From Variovorax sp. YR216 (GTDB taxonomy: Bacteria > Pseudomonadota > Gammaproteobacteria > Burkholderiales > Burkholderiaceae_C): a stretch of 64,000 nucleotides of DNA. Below, piece after piece: positions 28,131 through 37,594 of this stretch. The notes below the pieces were generated by a model. The model did no database searches. It saw only the letters and a list, made by a program, of their open reading frames with translations, and had not been told where the DNA came from. Position numbers and translations under genes: made by a program. The DNA lies in NCBI RefSeq assembly GCF_900107745.1, contig NZ_FNRO01000003.1:434001-498000 (forward strand), given 5' to 3'. Position 1 is the stretch's first letter. Each line of letters begins with the position of its first letter.

Positions 28131-28361
28131 ATGACCCGACAACGTTTCAACGTTTCGCAGTTTGGGATGGCGCTTTCCGTGAGCGCAGAAGCCAAACCCA
28201 GTGAAATGGCTTTCCGAACCCAGCTAGGAAGAGCCCCGCTTCAGGTCAACGTGAAGCGGCTAGCTGCCGCTCTGGCGTCGAAGTGCCACGAGGCCCCTCG
28301 CGGCCTTTCTCGCGAAGAAAAGCGCAAACTCATCCTGCGGGTTGCTGACGGTCAGGAATGA
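28131..28361 (+). CDS. Small protein, possible antitoxin of a two-gene module
   Basis: A 76-residue basic protein (MTRQRFNVSQFGMALSVSAE...). The C-terminal half, with SREEKRKLILRVADGQE, is helical and charged. I recognise no family. Its stop overlaps the start of the next gene by four bases (ATGA), the tight coupling common in toxin-antitoxin pairs where the small first gene encodes the antitoxin. That role is inferred from layout only. Confidence 0.5.
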   Translation: MTRQRFNVSQFGMALSVSAEAKPSEMAFRTQLGRAPLQVNVKRLAAALASKCHEAPRGLSREEKRKLILRVADGQE

Positions 28362-28786
28362 GTTTCAGCTGGAGCTTCACGAACCTTTTCGCCAAAGAGT
28401 TCAAGATTTACCCTGAGTATCAGCAGGATGCGATTCTTGATTTTCTCGATGCGTATGAGGAGCACGGGCTGTCGGACTTCTCGAAGTTCCCCGGCAAGCT
28501 AACGCCTTCTTGGTCGGGACTTATGGCTACCGACCCCCGGTACAGGTACACGCGCGACAACGCCCTTTGGCACTACCACATCGGGCTCCCCGTCTATACG
28601 CAGAAGCAAAAATATAAGACTTCCGACTGGGTTTTGCACTTCCAGTGGATCGACAAGGGCACCCACATTCACGTCGTCGATGTGTGCTATCACACGACCT
28701 ATACGGGTGAGTTTTACTTGCCACCACCCGAGAACCTCGTGGGCGCTGGTGCTCCGGTTGGCGCTGACCAGTCAGACGCCACCTAA
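28358..28786 (+). CDS. Conserved hypothetical protein, possible RelE-like toxin partner
   Basis: A 142-residue protein beginning MSFSWSFTNLFAKEFKIYPE. It has an alpha/beta pattern with several Trp, Tyr and His residues (YTRDNALWHYHIGLPVYT, WVLHFQWIDKGTHIHVVDVC) and a GEFYLPPPENL end. The pattern of a short helical start followed by an antiparallel sheet with 'HIHVVDV' is reminiscent of RelE-fold toxins, but no catalytic residues can be assigned. It overlaps the preceding small gene by four bases. It could instead be a protein of unrelated function carried as a pair. Confidence 0.55.
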   Translation: MSFSWSFTNLFAKEFKIYPEYQQDAILDFLDAYEEHGLSDFSKFPGKLTPSWSGLMATDPRYRYTRDNALWHYHIGLPVYTQKQKYKTSDWVLHFQWIDKGTHIHVVDVCYHTTYTGEFYLPPPENLVGAGAPVGADQSDAT

Positions 28787-28984
28787 CCATGCGACGGCCT
28801 GGCCTACAGGCTGTCCGGTGCGCTTGCTCCCCCTTCCTGCGCAGCTCCTCCTGATGGAGCACGGCATCGATCGTTTCAAGGCGAGCCAGTCCCCCTCGGT
28901 CAGACGGTCGCGCGCCATATCCATCCACTTTGCCAGCTCGACGACGCTGCTGCGCTGAACGCAGTCGGCGCGAGGACCGAACTC
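28787..28984. other. Intergenic stretch after the toxin-like gene
   Basis: I see no supported gene here, only short out-of-frame openings on both strands. It leads directly into the left copy of a degenerate gene that is repeated on the far side of the BREX block. Confidence 0.35.
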
Positions 28985-29260
28985 ATACCTCGTGGTTGAC
29001 GTTCGCCTCGACCGGAGCATCGACGCCACTTCCCAGGGGTTGTGCCTTGCTCCCTCGATTGAGACGGGGATGCAGTACGCGGGCTGCTGCAGCAGCGTCG
29101 CGACGGGCACCTTGGAAGGCTTGTTAACGGCCGACGAGAAGGGCTACATGGCTGGCGCCGTATCGCGAAAGTGCGCCGCGGGATGGACTGGACCCTAAAG
29201 ATCGGGGCGGGCGCAAACCGTGCCCGTAGCTCGCAGTTCCGTAAGCGACTTGGCCGTCCC
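28985..29260 (+). pseudogene. Degenerate gene remnant, left copy (paired with 46886-47160)
   Basis: This stretch aligns along most of its length with 46886-47160 in the same orientation. Shared blocks include CTCGTG..GACGTTCGCCTCGACCGGA, CTGCAGCAGC, GGAAGGCTTGTT, and ACGAGAAGGGCTACAT. Read with frame changes, both encode a protein like VVDVRLDRSI...LEGLLTADEKGYMAGA. Neither copy stays open, so both are decayed. The family is not recognised; the size and 'VRLDR' start would suit a small DNA-binding protein. The two copies bracket the BREX block. Confidence 0.6.
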
Positions 29261-29508
29261 TGCTCATCGCGCGTGAGATCGCCGGCGGCGAATCCTCAAA
29301 CCCACGGGGGCCATTCTCGTCAATGAGAGCACGGCCAACGCGGACGATCGCGAGTTCAAAGTAATCGGAGTCGGAACCGCTCAAGTGACCACCTTGGCCA
29401 TGGTCTCCCCTCGTCACGGTCGTCGGCTCGGCGTTTCGGTCAGGGGTTGTATGCATCGGAGCTCCTTTCAGGAGCTTTTGAGGCTATCCGGCTGCATGAA
29501 AGATTTCC

Positions 29509-29742
29509 TCAGTTTTGGTCGGCAACAATCAGGTGTTGGTCAAACGCAACGACAAGTTTTTTTCGATCAAGCGTCTGGATAGCACGTTCTGGCGCTAAGA
29601 CCTCCATGCCGGCGACAGCGTCTAGCGCCACGATAGGACGAGCGCGTGTGATCGAATGCACGTCGCAGAATTTTGGCCACGACGCTCGGCTCTCTCTCCG
29701 CCCGATAGCGCCTCGCGTCTCGATATAGTTGCGGTCGCACAC
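29509..29742 (-). CDS. Small divergent open frame upstream of brxE, uncertain
   Basis: A 77-codon frame starting with GTG at 29742, immediately after a good AGGAGG. It diverges from brxE, whose start is 36 bases away. The product (MCDRNYIETRGAIGRRESRA...) has plausible composition but no known domain; BREX operons often have a regulator here (BrxR), and this is not one. It may be a truncated gene or chance. The rest of 29261-29778 shows no other convincing gene. Confidence 0.3.
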   Translation of the reverse strand: MCDRNYIETRGAIGRRESRASWPKFCDVHSITRARPIVALDAVAGMEVLAPERAIQTLDRKKLVVAFDQHLIVADQN

Positions 29743-29778
29743 CTCCTGATCGGTCCAAACAAAATAAGAACCAATTGA

Positions 29779-30282
29779 ATGAGCCGACCTAACCTACCAA
29801 CTCTTCTGCAGCTCCGTGTGGTGACCGGCTACCTAGGCGAGCGCGCCCAACATGGCTGGTGGCCAACTGCCTTTTACGAATCTTCGAGCCGCTTGTTCCT
29901 GGAGCCCGTCTTCACCAAGTCGGCCCGCCTGGCGCAGTACCACGGTGTCGTCGAAGCGGCGCGCCGGCAGCACGACGAACACCTCAGCGTCGGCAGCTAT
30001 CACCTGTTTCGCCTGCCCGAAGAGATCGAGCAAGACCTTCACGCCTTGGTTCGCACGCCCGAAGGCGGCGAAATCGCGTCCCAACTGCCGACAACCAAGG
30101 CCGCGGCGCTAGAAGCCCTCACGCTTCTGGCGGACACCATCGACTCCGACAGTGAAGGTCCGGTGGCCGTGGGGAGCGTCCGAGACGTGACAGCAAGCGG
30201 CGGGGCCTTGCGCAAGATTGCAGGCATCTATGCCTCGGCCTTCAGGCGCCAACTCAAGAGCTACCCGTACCTTGCGCCCTGA
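29779..30282 (+). CDS. brxE: BREX protein BrxE
   Basis: A 167-residue protein matching the BrxE family, first described in type 6 BREX operons. The diagnostic start is LLQLRVVTGYLGERAQHGWWPT followed by SRLFLEPVFTKSARLAQYHGV, and the helical remainder contains SVGSYHLFRLPEEIE. Its biochemical role is unknown. It is the first gene of the operon and is followed by brxA after two bases. Its presence ahead of a type-1-like set, together with brxL at the far end, makes the operon a mixed type. Confidence 0.8.
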   Translation: MSRPNLPTLLQLRVVTGYLGERAQHGWWPTAFYESSSRLFLEPVFTKSARLAQYHGVVEAARRQHDEHLSVGSYHLFRLPEEIEQDLHALVRTPEGGEIASQLPTTKAAALEALTLLADTIDSDSEGPVAVGSVRDVTASGGALRKIAGIYASAFRRQLKSYPYLAP

Positions 30283-30284
30283 TC

Positions 30285-31073
30285 GTGGCAGTCAGCAAAC
30301 CCTACACGACGCAGCTCCAGGCGGGCCTTGGACTGGTCGACGAAACCAAGTTGCTTCTTGAACTCTGGTCGCCTGGCATGTCCACCTCGCAGCTATTTCA
30401 GGCAGCACTCGATTCGGGACGCTTCCCAGCCGTCACCGCACGCCGGCTGCGCAACATCGTGGGCGAGTGCTTCGCGCCGCGCTACCTGGTCGATGGTGGT
30501 CGCCCAGCGCTGCACCTCAAGCGGCTGGGCAATGCACTGCCCACGGCCGAGCTGGCGCAACTGATGTTCCTCTACACCAGCCGCGCGAACGCTATCCTGG
30601 GGGACTTCATCCGCAGCGTCTTTTGGGCGCGCTACGCGGGCGGCTACACGCACATTGCCAACGAAGACGCGCGTGCCTTCGTCGTACGCGGCATCGACGA
30701 CGGCAAGACGGCCAAGCGCTGGTCCGCCAGCACCGTGCGCCGCGTGGCCGCCTACCTCACCGGCTGCTGCGCCGACTACGGTTTGCTGGAGCGGGGACTG
30801 CGCACCAAACGCCGCATCCACTCTTTCCGAATCACTCCCGCCGCTGCGACCTATCTCGCCCACGAACTGCACTTCGCGGGAGTTGGCGACAACGCGCTCC
30901 TGAACCACGATGACTGGAAGCTCTTCGGCCTGACCCGCGAAGATGTGCTCGAAGAGCTGAAGCGGCTTTCTCTCAAGGGCCTGCTCATCGTCCAAGCGGC
31001 GGGAGACGTGGTCCGCATCAGCTGGAAGCAACAGAATATGGAGGAGCTCTGCGATGTCCTCGCTCAAGGCTGA
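30285..31073 (+). CDS. brxA: BREX protein BrxA (DUF1819)
   Basis: BrxA is a small DNA-binding BREX component of about 200-260 residues. The 262-residue product shows the DUF1819 pattern: YTTQLQAGLGLVDETKLLLELW, LRNIVGECFAPRYL, RANAILGDFIRSVFWARYAGG, and a winged-helix-like middle (WSASTVRRVAAYLTGCCADYGLL). The start is GTG at 30285. The last 20 bases overlap brxB, so the two are translationally coupled. Confidence 0.9.
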   Translation: MAVSKPYTTQLQAGLGLVDETKLLLELWSPGMSTSQLFQAALDSGRFPAVTARRLRNIVGECFAPRYLVDGGRPALHLKRLGNALPTAELAQLMFLYTSRANAILGDFIRSVFWARYAGGYTHIANEDARAFVVRGIDDGKTAKRWSASTVRRVAAYLTGCCADYGLLERGLRTKRRIHSFRITPAAATYLAHELHFAGVGDNALLNHDDWKLFGLTREDVLEELKRLSLKGLLIVQAAGDVVRISWKQQNMEELCDVLAQG

Positions 31074-31629
31074 CTTCGACGAACTGCGCGAGCGTATCCG
31101 CCATGGGCGCGAACTGGGCCACGCCAGCTCCGAGCCCATTTTCTACTTGGTCTTCCCGCCGGAGCAGCTTCTCGAAGTCAAGCGCCAGACACCGGCCTGG
31201 ATCGCCAAGCTGCATCAAGAAGGATGGACTGTCACCACGTTCTCGATCGCCGAGCACGTGTGGGACCTGCTCAAGGCCGACCCGCTGTGGCCGCTGTGTG
31301 TCGCCGAGGACAAGGCTGCGCCGTTGAACTGGGCGCGCACCAACGAGTCCCTGGCCGACATCCTGACCGGGCAAGACGGCCTGCTCAAGCGCCTGGAGGA
31401 CGCCCTCCAGCCGCTGGAAGGCAAGAAGGATGCACTGCTCCTCGTCACCGACCTTGAAGCACTGCATCCCTTCCTGCGCATCGGCGCCGTCGAAAGCAAG
31501 CTACACGGTCGCTTCCACGTGACCACGGTCTTCCTATATCCCGGCGTCCGCACAGGCAAGACGCGCCTCAAGTTCCTGGGCTTCTATCCGGAAGACGGGA
31601 ACTACCGCTCCGCCCACGTGGGCGGCTGA
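31054..31629 (+). CDS. brxB: BREX protein BrxB (DUF1788)
   Basis: A 191-residue DUF1788 protein, a small conserved component of BREX types 1, 5 and 6. Motifs are PIFYLVFPPEQLLEVKR, GWTVTTFSIAEHVWDLL, LLVTDLEALHPFLRIGAVES, and the near-invariant VTTVFLYPGVRTGKTRLKFLGFYPEDGNYRS. It overlaps the brxA end by 20 bases and is followed by brxC after 38 bases with its own ribosome-binding stretch. Confidence 0.93.
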   Translation: MSSLKADFDELRERIRHGRELGHASSEPIFYLVFPPEQLLEVKRQTPAWIAKLHQEGWTVTTFSIAEHVWDLLKADPLWPLCVAEDKAAPLNWARTNESLADILTGQDGLLKRLEDALQPLEGKKDALLLVTDLEALHPFLRIGAVESKLHGRFHVTTVFLYPGVRTGKTRLKFLGFYPEDGNYRSAHVGG

Positions 31630-31667
31630 CCGGATCCACACACTATCAAAGAACCAAGGACCGTGAC

Positions 31668-34600
31668 ATGACGACGATCCGTTCGCTCTTCGACCCGAGC
31701 AAAGATATCTACCGCACGATCGAAAAGGTCATCACATACGGCGTCTCACAAGACGAGCGCCTGAAGGCCGAAATTTCGGAGTACGTGGTCACGGACAGTA
31801 TCGAAGAGCAATTCCACAAGCTGCTCGACCGCATGCAGCTCGCCATGGAAACCGGCGGCGAGAACGAAGTCGGTGTGTGGGTCTCTGGCTTCTACGGTTC
31901 AGGTAAAAGTTCGTTCACCAAGTACCTGGGCCTTGCTTTCGACGACAAGCGCGTCATCGACGGCGTGCCCTTCATCAAGCACCTGCAAGACCGACTGCAC
32001 AAGCCGCAGACCAAGGCATTGCTCAGCACAGTGGCACAGCGCTTCCCCGCCGCGATCGTGATGCTGGACCTGGCGAGCGAGATGCTGGCCGGCGCCACGA
32101 TGGCAGAAGTCTCCACGGTGCTGTACTTCAAGGTGCTCGCCTGGGCCGGGTACTCGAACAACCTCAAGGTCTTCGCCTTCGAGCGCATGGTCGAGAAAGA
32201 CGGCCGTACCGCCGAGCTGCACGAGCGCATCACCAGCGCATTGCCGGGCGCCACCTGGGCGCGCATCCAGAACAACCCGCTCGCCATCGATGGCCTGATC
32301 CCCAAGATCGCGCACGAGATGTACCCTGGCCTGTTCCCCGAGGCCAAGTCCTTCTCGTCCAGCACCGAAGGCTTCTTCAACTTCGAGGACAAGCGTGTCC
32401 AGGAGATGATCGACATCGTCCGCGAGAAGAGCGGCCGGCAGCACATCGTCTTCATCGTGGATGAAGTGGGTCAGTACGTGGCCTCGCGCGACAATCTCAT
32501 CCTCAACCTCGACGGCTTGGCCAAGAATCTCAAGCGCCTGGGCGACGGCAAGGTCTGGATCATCTCCACCGCCCAGCAGACGCTGACCGAAGACGACCCC
32601 CGCGCTGCGCTCAACTCCGACAAGCTCTATAAGCTGAAGGATCGCTTCCCGATCCAGATCGACCTTGAATCGAGCGACATCAAGGAAATCTGCTACCGCC
32701 GACTGCTCGGCAAGTCGCCGGCCGGGCAGGCCGAACTTGGCAAGCTGTTCGACGCTCACGGCCAGGCGCTGCGCCACAACACAAAGCTGCAAGACGCCAA
32801 GTACTACGACGCCGACTTCAGCAAAGAGAGCTTCACCAACCTCTACCCCTTTCTGCCAGCGCACTTCGACATCCTGCTGCACCTTCTGGGCGCGCTTGCC
32901 AAGTCCACCGGTGGCATCGGGCTGCGCTCCGCCATCAAGGTGATCCAGGACGTACTCAAGGGCGAAGGCGGCTCCACCGCCATGGCCGACCAGCCGGTGG
33001 GCTGGCTGGCGACAACCGTCACGCTGTACGACGAACTCGAGAAGGACATCCGCCGCGCGTTTCCATCCATCTACCACGCAGTGGGCAGCGTCAACATCCG
33101 CTTCCCCGACTCGCAGCTCCACAGGGACATCGGCAAGACGGTGGCCGTGCTGCAAATCCTGGGCAACCTGCCAGTTACGGTGCAGAACTGCGCCAGCCTG
33201 TTGCACCCCTCGATTACAGGACCGTCGCAGCTCGACGCAGTAAAGAAGGCTGTGGACGAGATGCTGGCGGACAAGCTTGTCCCCCTCGGAGAAAAGGATG
33301 GCAACCTCGTCTTCCTGAGCGAGAAGTTGCGCGACATCGAGCAGGAGCGTGGCGCCATCGCACTGCGTTCGGTCGATGTGAGGCGCATCTTTAACGACGC
33401 ACTGCGCGACGCCTTCGACCCACTGCCCCGTGTTAGCGTGGAAGGCACCATGGCTGTCACCACCGGCCTGAAGGTGCAGTCCGGTAGCAGCGTCACCAGC
33501 CTGGCGGGTGACGGCAGCGCCATCCAGACCGTCGTCGAACTAGTCCCTGGTAGCGACTACGAGGCCGCCAAGAACCGTGCGCTGGATGATTCCCGCAGCC
33601 GCGCGGCGCGCAATACCATCAACCTGGTCGCCAAGAGCAGCACCGACGTGGACGACGTGGCCAGCGAAATCTACCGTTGCCAACGCATAGCCGAACTGCA
33701 CCGCAACGAGCCTGACCAGGAGGTCAAGGATTACTGCAGCGGCCAGCTCGACCGCGCCGCCAAGCTCGCCACCGAACTGAAGAGCCGTATCAAACAAACC
33801 CTGCAGGGCGGCTCCTTCGTGTTCCGTGGCAATCCCACAGCTGTCACCGCACTTCATACCGACCTGCTGGAAGCCGCTAAGAAGCTGTTGAACGACGTGG
33901 CCGCCCAGGTCTTCGACCGCTATGTCGAAGCGAAAGTGCGCGCCGCAACCGACACCGCCGAGAAATTCCTGAAAGTCGCCAACCCCACCGCCATCACCAG
34001 CGCACTGGACCCGCTGGGCTTCGTGCAGTCCGTCGCCGGCCGCGCCACCTTCAAGACCGATCACAAGGCGATGGTGAGCATCCGCGACTACATCGACAAG
34101 CGCGGCACCGTCGATGGCAAGCGCTTGCTGGACGACTTCAGCAACGACCCCTTCGGCTGGTCGCCCGACACTACACGCTACATCTTGGCCGCCATGCTGA
34201 TGGCCGGCGAGATCAAGCTGAACGTCTCCGGCCGCCAAGTCACCGCTGCCGGCCAGCAGGCCATCGACGCGCTTAAGACCAACAATTCGTTCAAGCAGAT
34301 CGGCGTGGCCTTGCGAGACGAGCGGCCGTCCATCGAGACTTTGGCGCGCGCCGCGGAGCGGCTTTCGGAACTGGCGGGCGAAACCGTGCTGCCGCTGGAA
34401 CAGGAGATCAGCAAGGCTGCTGCCAAGCACTTCCCACGCTTCCAGCACGACTATGGCTCGCTCTCCGAGCGGCTGCGCGGAATCGGATTGGCCGGCGCGG
34501 AGCGCGTGAGTGCGCTCAACCAGGACATCGCCGATGTCCTGTTCACCGATGCATCTGACGCCCCCAAGCGCCTAGGCGCCGAATCTTCAGCCATCTACAA

Positions 34601-35306
34601 CGACCTGAAGTGGGCGCAGGAGATCAAGCGGGCCTTGGACAATGGACTGGACGCCACGCTGCGCGATCTGCAAGCCCATCGCCGCGAGATCGAAGCGCTG
34701 CCCGACACCGGCGTGCCGGCCACCCTGCGCGCCGAGGTGGCTGAAGACCTGCAAGCCCTGGCCGAACGCCTGGGCACCGAAGACTTCTACCAGCACACCG
34801 CGGACTTCAACTCTCGGCTCACCCACCTGAAGGGCCGCGTGCGCGAGGCCACCGCAACACTGTCCAAGCAGTTGGAGCAGCGCATCAAGGATGGCGTCGA
34901 AGACTTGCAGCGCCTGTCCGAATGGGAAGAACATACTCAGGAAGAGCGGAGCAACGCCGTAAGCCGCCTGGAAAGCCTGGCGCTGACCGTCACGCCCGAT
35001 CTGGCCGGACTGAAGAAGCTGCTGGTGCGCGACTACGAGATCACCAGCACGCTGGATGGCCTGCGCCGCTCCATCCAGCGCCAGGGTCAGGAACGCATTC
35101 GCCAGCGCATCGAGGAAGAGCGCGCCAAGGCCGGCGATAAGGTTAGCAACAGGCTCGCCAAATCCATCGCGGTGCCCGCCAAGCTAACGAACCGCGCCGA
35201 CCTGGAGCAACTGATCCAGCAGCTCAACGAGGTCAAGGCGCTGCTCGCCCTGTATGCCGAGGTCGAGCTCACCTTCACCCTGGGCGCCGAAGGCGACGGA
35301 AACTAG
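31668..35306 (+). CDS. brxC: BREX large ATPase BrxC
   Basis: A 1212-residue ATPase, the largest BREX subunit. The Walker A motif is GFYGSGKSS at residues 74-82; Walker B is HIVFIVDEVGQYV near 260. Downstream are a VWIISTAQQTLTEDD sensor-like strand, long helical repeats and a C-terminal coiled coil rich in Glu, Arg and Leu (about 1030-1200). BrxC is required for defence and for host methylation by PglX in type 1 systems. It starts 38 bases after brxB, and pglX begins two bases after its stop. Confidence 0.94.
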   Translation: MTTIRSLFDPSKDIYRTIEKVITYGVSQDERLKAEISEYVVTDSIEEQFHKLLDRMQLAMETGGENEVGVWVSGFYGSGKSSFTKYLGLAFDDKRVIDGVPFIKHLQDRLHKPQTKALLSTVAQRFPAAIVMLDLASEMLAGATMAEVSTVLYFKVLAWAGYSNNLKVFAFERMVEKDGRTAELHERITSALPGATWARIQNNPLAIDGLIPKIAHEMYPGLFPEAKSFSSSTEGFFNFEDKRVQEMIDIVREKSGRQHIVFIVDEVGQYVASRDNLILNLDGLAKNLKRLGDGKVWIISTAQQTLTEDDPRAALNSDKLYKLKDRFPIQIDLESSDIKEICYRRLLGKSPAGQAELGKLFDAHGQALRHNTKLQDAKYYDADFSKESFTNLYPFLPAHFDILLHLLGALAKSTGGIGLRSAIKVIQDVLKGEGGSTAMADQPVGWLATTVTLYDELEKDIRRAFPSIYHAVGSVNIRFPDSQLHRDIGKTVAVLQILGNLPVTVQNCASLLHPSITGPSQLDAVKKAVDEMLADKLVPLGEKDGNLVFLSEKLRDIEQERGAIALRSVDVRRIFNDALRDAFDPLPRVSVEGTMAVTTGLKVQSGSSVTSLAGDGSAIQTVVELVPGSDYEAAKNRALDDSRSRAARNTINLVAKSSTDVDDVASEIYRCQRIAELHRNEPDQEVKDYCSGQLDRAAKLATELKSRIKQTLQGGSFVFRGNPTAVTALHTDLLEAAKKLLNDVAAQVFDRYVEAKVRAATDTAEKFLKVANPTAITSALDPLGFVQSVAGRATFKTDHKAMVSIRDYIDKRGTVDGKRLLDDFSNDPFGWSPDTTRYILAAMLMAGEIKLNVSGRQVTAAGQQAIDALKTNNSFKQIGVALRDERPSIETLARAAERLSELAGETVLPLEQEISKAAAKHFPRFQHDYGSLSERLRGIGLAGAERVSALNQDIADVLFTDASDAPKRLGAESSAIYNDLKWAQEIKRALDNGLDATLRDLQAHRREIEALPDTGVPATLRAEVAEDLQALAERLGTEDFYQHTADFNSRLTHLKGRVREATATLSKQLEQRIKDGVEDLQRLSEWEEHTQEERSNAVSRLESLALTVTPDLAGLKKLLVRDYEITSTLDGLRRSIQRQGQERIRQRIEEERAKAGDKVSNRLAKSIAVPAKLTNRADLEQLIQQLNEVKALLALYAEVELTFTLGAEGDGN

Positions 35307-35308
35307 GC

Positions 35309-37594
35309 ATGGCGTTCGACCAAGCAACCCGCAACCGGCTCCAGCGCTTCGTCAACGAAGCGAGGCGCGTGCTCGAAGAAGAGTTCACGCGCCAGTTGCA
35401 GAACGACTACGGCATGGACCCCAACTCTGGAGCCATCACCGAACTGGCAAGCCTGCGCCACATCAACGATGCCCAACGCGAGACTGCGCGCATCCTGCGC
35501 GAGACGCTGGCCCACTATTGCGCCGCCGGTGACGCCCCACCCACCCAGGGGCTGGATCGCATCGTACGCGAGCAGGCCTTCACTGTGCTCAACCGTTTGG
35601 CCGCGCTGCGCATGGCGGAGGCGCGCGGCTTACTGACGCAGTCCGTGGGCGAAGGCTTCCAGGCGCGCGGCTTCCAGCTCTATGCGCGCTTAGCTGGCAC
35701 CGGCCTGGGCGAAACCGGCGACGCCTATCGCACCTATTTGTTCAGCGTCTTCGACGAGCTGGCCGAGGACCTGCCCGGTTTGTTCAACCGCTTTGCGCCG
35801 CAGGGCCGACTGTTCCCGCGGGAAGCGGCATTGCTGGCCGTGTTGAAGCTAGTCAACGACCCGGAGATCGATCCTCTCTGGGCCGAAGACGAGACCATCG
35901 GCTGGATTTATCAGTACTTCAACGACCCCGAAGAACGCAAGCGCATGCGAGACCCCAAGCGCGGCGGTTCGCAGGCGCCGCGCAACAGCCGCGAGCTGGC
36001 CGTGCGCAACCAGTTCTTCACACCGCGTTATGTGGTCGAGTTCCTGGTGGACAACACCCTGGGCCGCCTGTGGTACGAAGCCACCCAAGGCAAGGCCGCC
36101 TTGCGTGATCGCTGCCAATATCTGCTCTGCACGCCAGAAGACGTGTTTCTTCGCGGGTTCGACGCCGATGAGCTTCGCCCCGGCGCTATCGCCGCACTGG
36201 TACTGGCCGGGCGATGGGAGGACCTGCCGGCCTTTGAAACCAGCAGAGATGGCATTCAGGCGATGATCGAGTTCGCCCACTGCGTCAACACCTATGACCG
36301 TTTCCATGACGACAGTTGGGGTGGCTATTTTCAGCGGCTTGAACAAGCCCTGCAGGAGCAGCGCCTGGATGCGTTGACCACCCAGGAGCTATGGGACGGC
36401 ATTTTTCTCATTTGCCGTGCAGACCGTCATGGCGGAGACGGCGGCGTGTACCACGAGCGCTGGTTTGTCGCCGCGTGCAGGGAAATACTGGCTCGCCTCA
36501 AGGGCTACGTGCCGCAGCGCAAACCCACCATCATTCGCCGTCACAAGCTGCGCGACCCGCGGACCCTGAAGCTGCTGGACCCGGCCTGCGGCTCCATGCA
36601 CTTCGGCCTGTATGCCTTCGACCTGTTTCTGGATATTTATCGCGAAGCCTGGGCCTGGGAGCGGCAGCATGGGCCAGGTGCGCTGGACCGTGCCACGCAG
36701 CCCAAGGCCGAGCTGAAGCCCTTGCAGCAGGCCTATGCGGACGAAGCCACCTTCCTGCGCGATGTGCCGCGCCTGATCGTCGAGCACAACATCTACGGAG
36801 TGGATATCGACCCGCGCGCCGCGCAGATCGCATCGCTGGCGCTGTGGCTGCGGGCACAGCGGGCCTGGCATGAGGCCGGCGTCAAGGCCAAGGACCGCCC
36901 CTTGATCGGCCGCGGCCACATCGTCGCGGCAGTCGCACCGCCGGCCGAGCCAGACCTGCGGCAGCAGCTTGCCGCCACGCTCGACAAGCGCGATGCCGAG
37001 TTGTTCGAGAGGACCTTGCAACTGCTGAAGGGGTTGCCAGAACTGGGCGTGCTGCTGCAAGCCGAGCGCGAGCTGCCGGCCATGATTCGCAAGGTCTATC
37101 TCGGCCAGGGCACAGGCCTGTTTGCCGAAGAAGAACAGCGAGCTTGGCAGCAGGCCGAGGGGCGGCTGCGAAAGGCGCTGGAGGAGTTCACGCAGGCGGC
37201 GAAGTCAACCTACCAAGGCCGTCTCTTTGCCTTGGATGCCCTGGAGGGCTTGCGGCTGATCGACCTGTGCCGTGAGGTATTCGACGTCGTCGTGATGAAT
37301 CCGCCGTTCGGGGCGCTGACCCTGGGGACCAAGGCCGAACTCTCCAAAGCCTACCCGCGCAGCAAGAACGACTTGCTCGCCATCTTCGTTGAGCGTGGTC
37401 TCGGGCTGTTGCGCGGTGGCGGCAGGGTCGGAGCGATTACCTCCCGGACTTGTTTCTTTCTCTCGACCTTCCAGAAGTGGCGCGAGGAAGTGGTGCTCGG
37501 GATCGCGCAACCCGGGGTCATGGCTGACTTAGGGCACGGTGTCATGGATGAAGCGGCAGTCGAAGCAGCGGCCTACGTGCTGGAGAAAGTCTGA
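35309..37594 (+). CDS. pglX: BREX adenine methyltransferase PglX, N-terminal catalytic part
   Basis: PglX methylates adenine in a non-palindromic host site so that self DNA is recognised. This 761-residue reading frame holds the whole catalytic domain: SAM-binding motif I at D424 (LLDPACGSMHFG), IYGVDIDPRAAQIA (motif II), and catalytic NPPFG at N664. It ends at TGA directly after the helix EAAAYVLEKV, where intact PglX proteins would run on into the target-recognition part. The next frame begins on the same bases (TGATG). The two therefore look like one gene split by a frame change or two coupled subunits. Confidence 0.88.
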   Translation: MAFDQATRNRLQRFVNEARRVLEEEFTRQLQNDYGMDPNSGAITELASLRHINDAQRETARILRETLAHYCAAGDAPPTQGLDRIVREQAFTVLNRLAALRMAEARGLLTQSVGEGFQARGFQLYARLAGTGLGETGDAYRTYLFSVFDELAEDLPGLFNRFAPQGRLFPREAALLAVLKLVNDPEIDPLWAEDETIGWIYQYFNDPEERKRMRDPKRGGSQAPRNSRELAVRNQFFTPRYVVEFLVDNTLGRLWYEATQGKAALRDRCQYLLCTPEDVFLRGFDADELRPGAIAALVLAGRWEDLPAFETSRDGIQAMIEFAHCVNTYDRFHDDSWGGYFQRLEQALQEQRLDALTTQELWDGIFLICRADRHGGDGGVYHERWFVAACREILARLKGYVPQRKPTIIRRHKLRDPRTLKLLDPACGSMHFGLYAFDLFLDIYREAWAWERQHGPGALDRATQPKAELKPLQQAYADEATFLRDVPRLIVEHNIYGVDIDPRAAQIASLALWLRAQRAWHEAGVKAKDRPLIGRGHIVAAVAPPAEPDLRQQLAATLDKRDAELFERTLQLLKGLPELGVLLQAERELPAMIRKVYLGQGTGLFAEEEQRAWQQAEGRLRKALEEFTQAAKSTYQGRLFALDALEGLRLIDLCREVFDVVVMNPPFGALTLGTKAELSKAYPRSKNDLLAIFVERGLGLLRGGGRVGAITSRTCFFLSTFQKWREEVVLGIAQPGVMADLGHGVMDEAAVEAAAYVLEKV

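Noticed and set aside
29124..29456. A 110-codon minus-strand frame between the left remnant and brxE
   Set aside because: Arg/Gly/Ser-rich shadow-like composition, no ribosome-binding site, and it runs into the degenerate gene.
30393..31139. A 248-codon minus-strand frame over brxA and brxB
   Set aside because: Both BREX genes are clear on the plus strand, so this is an antisense shadow.
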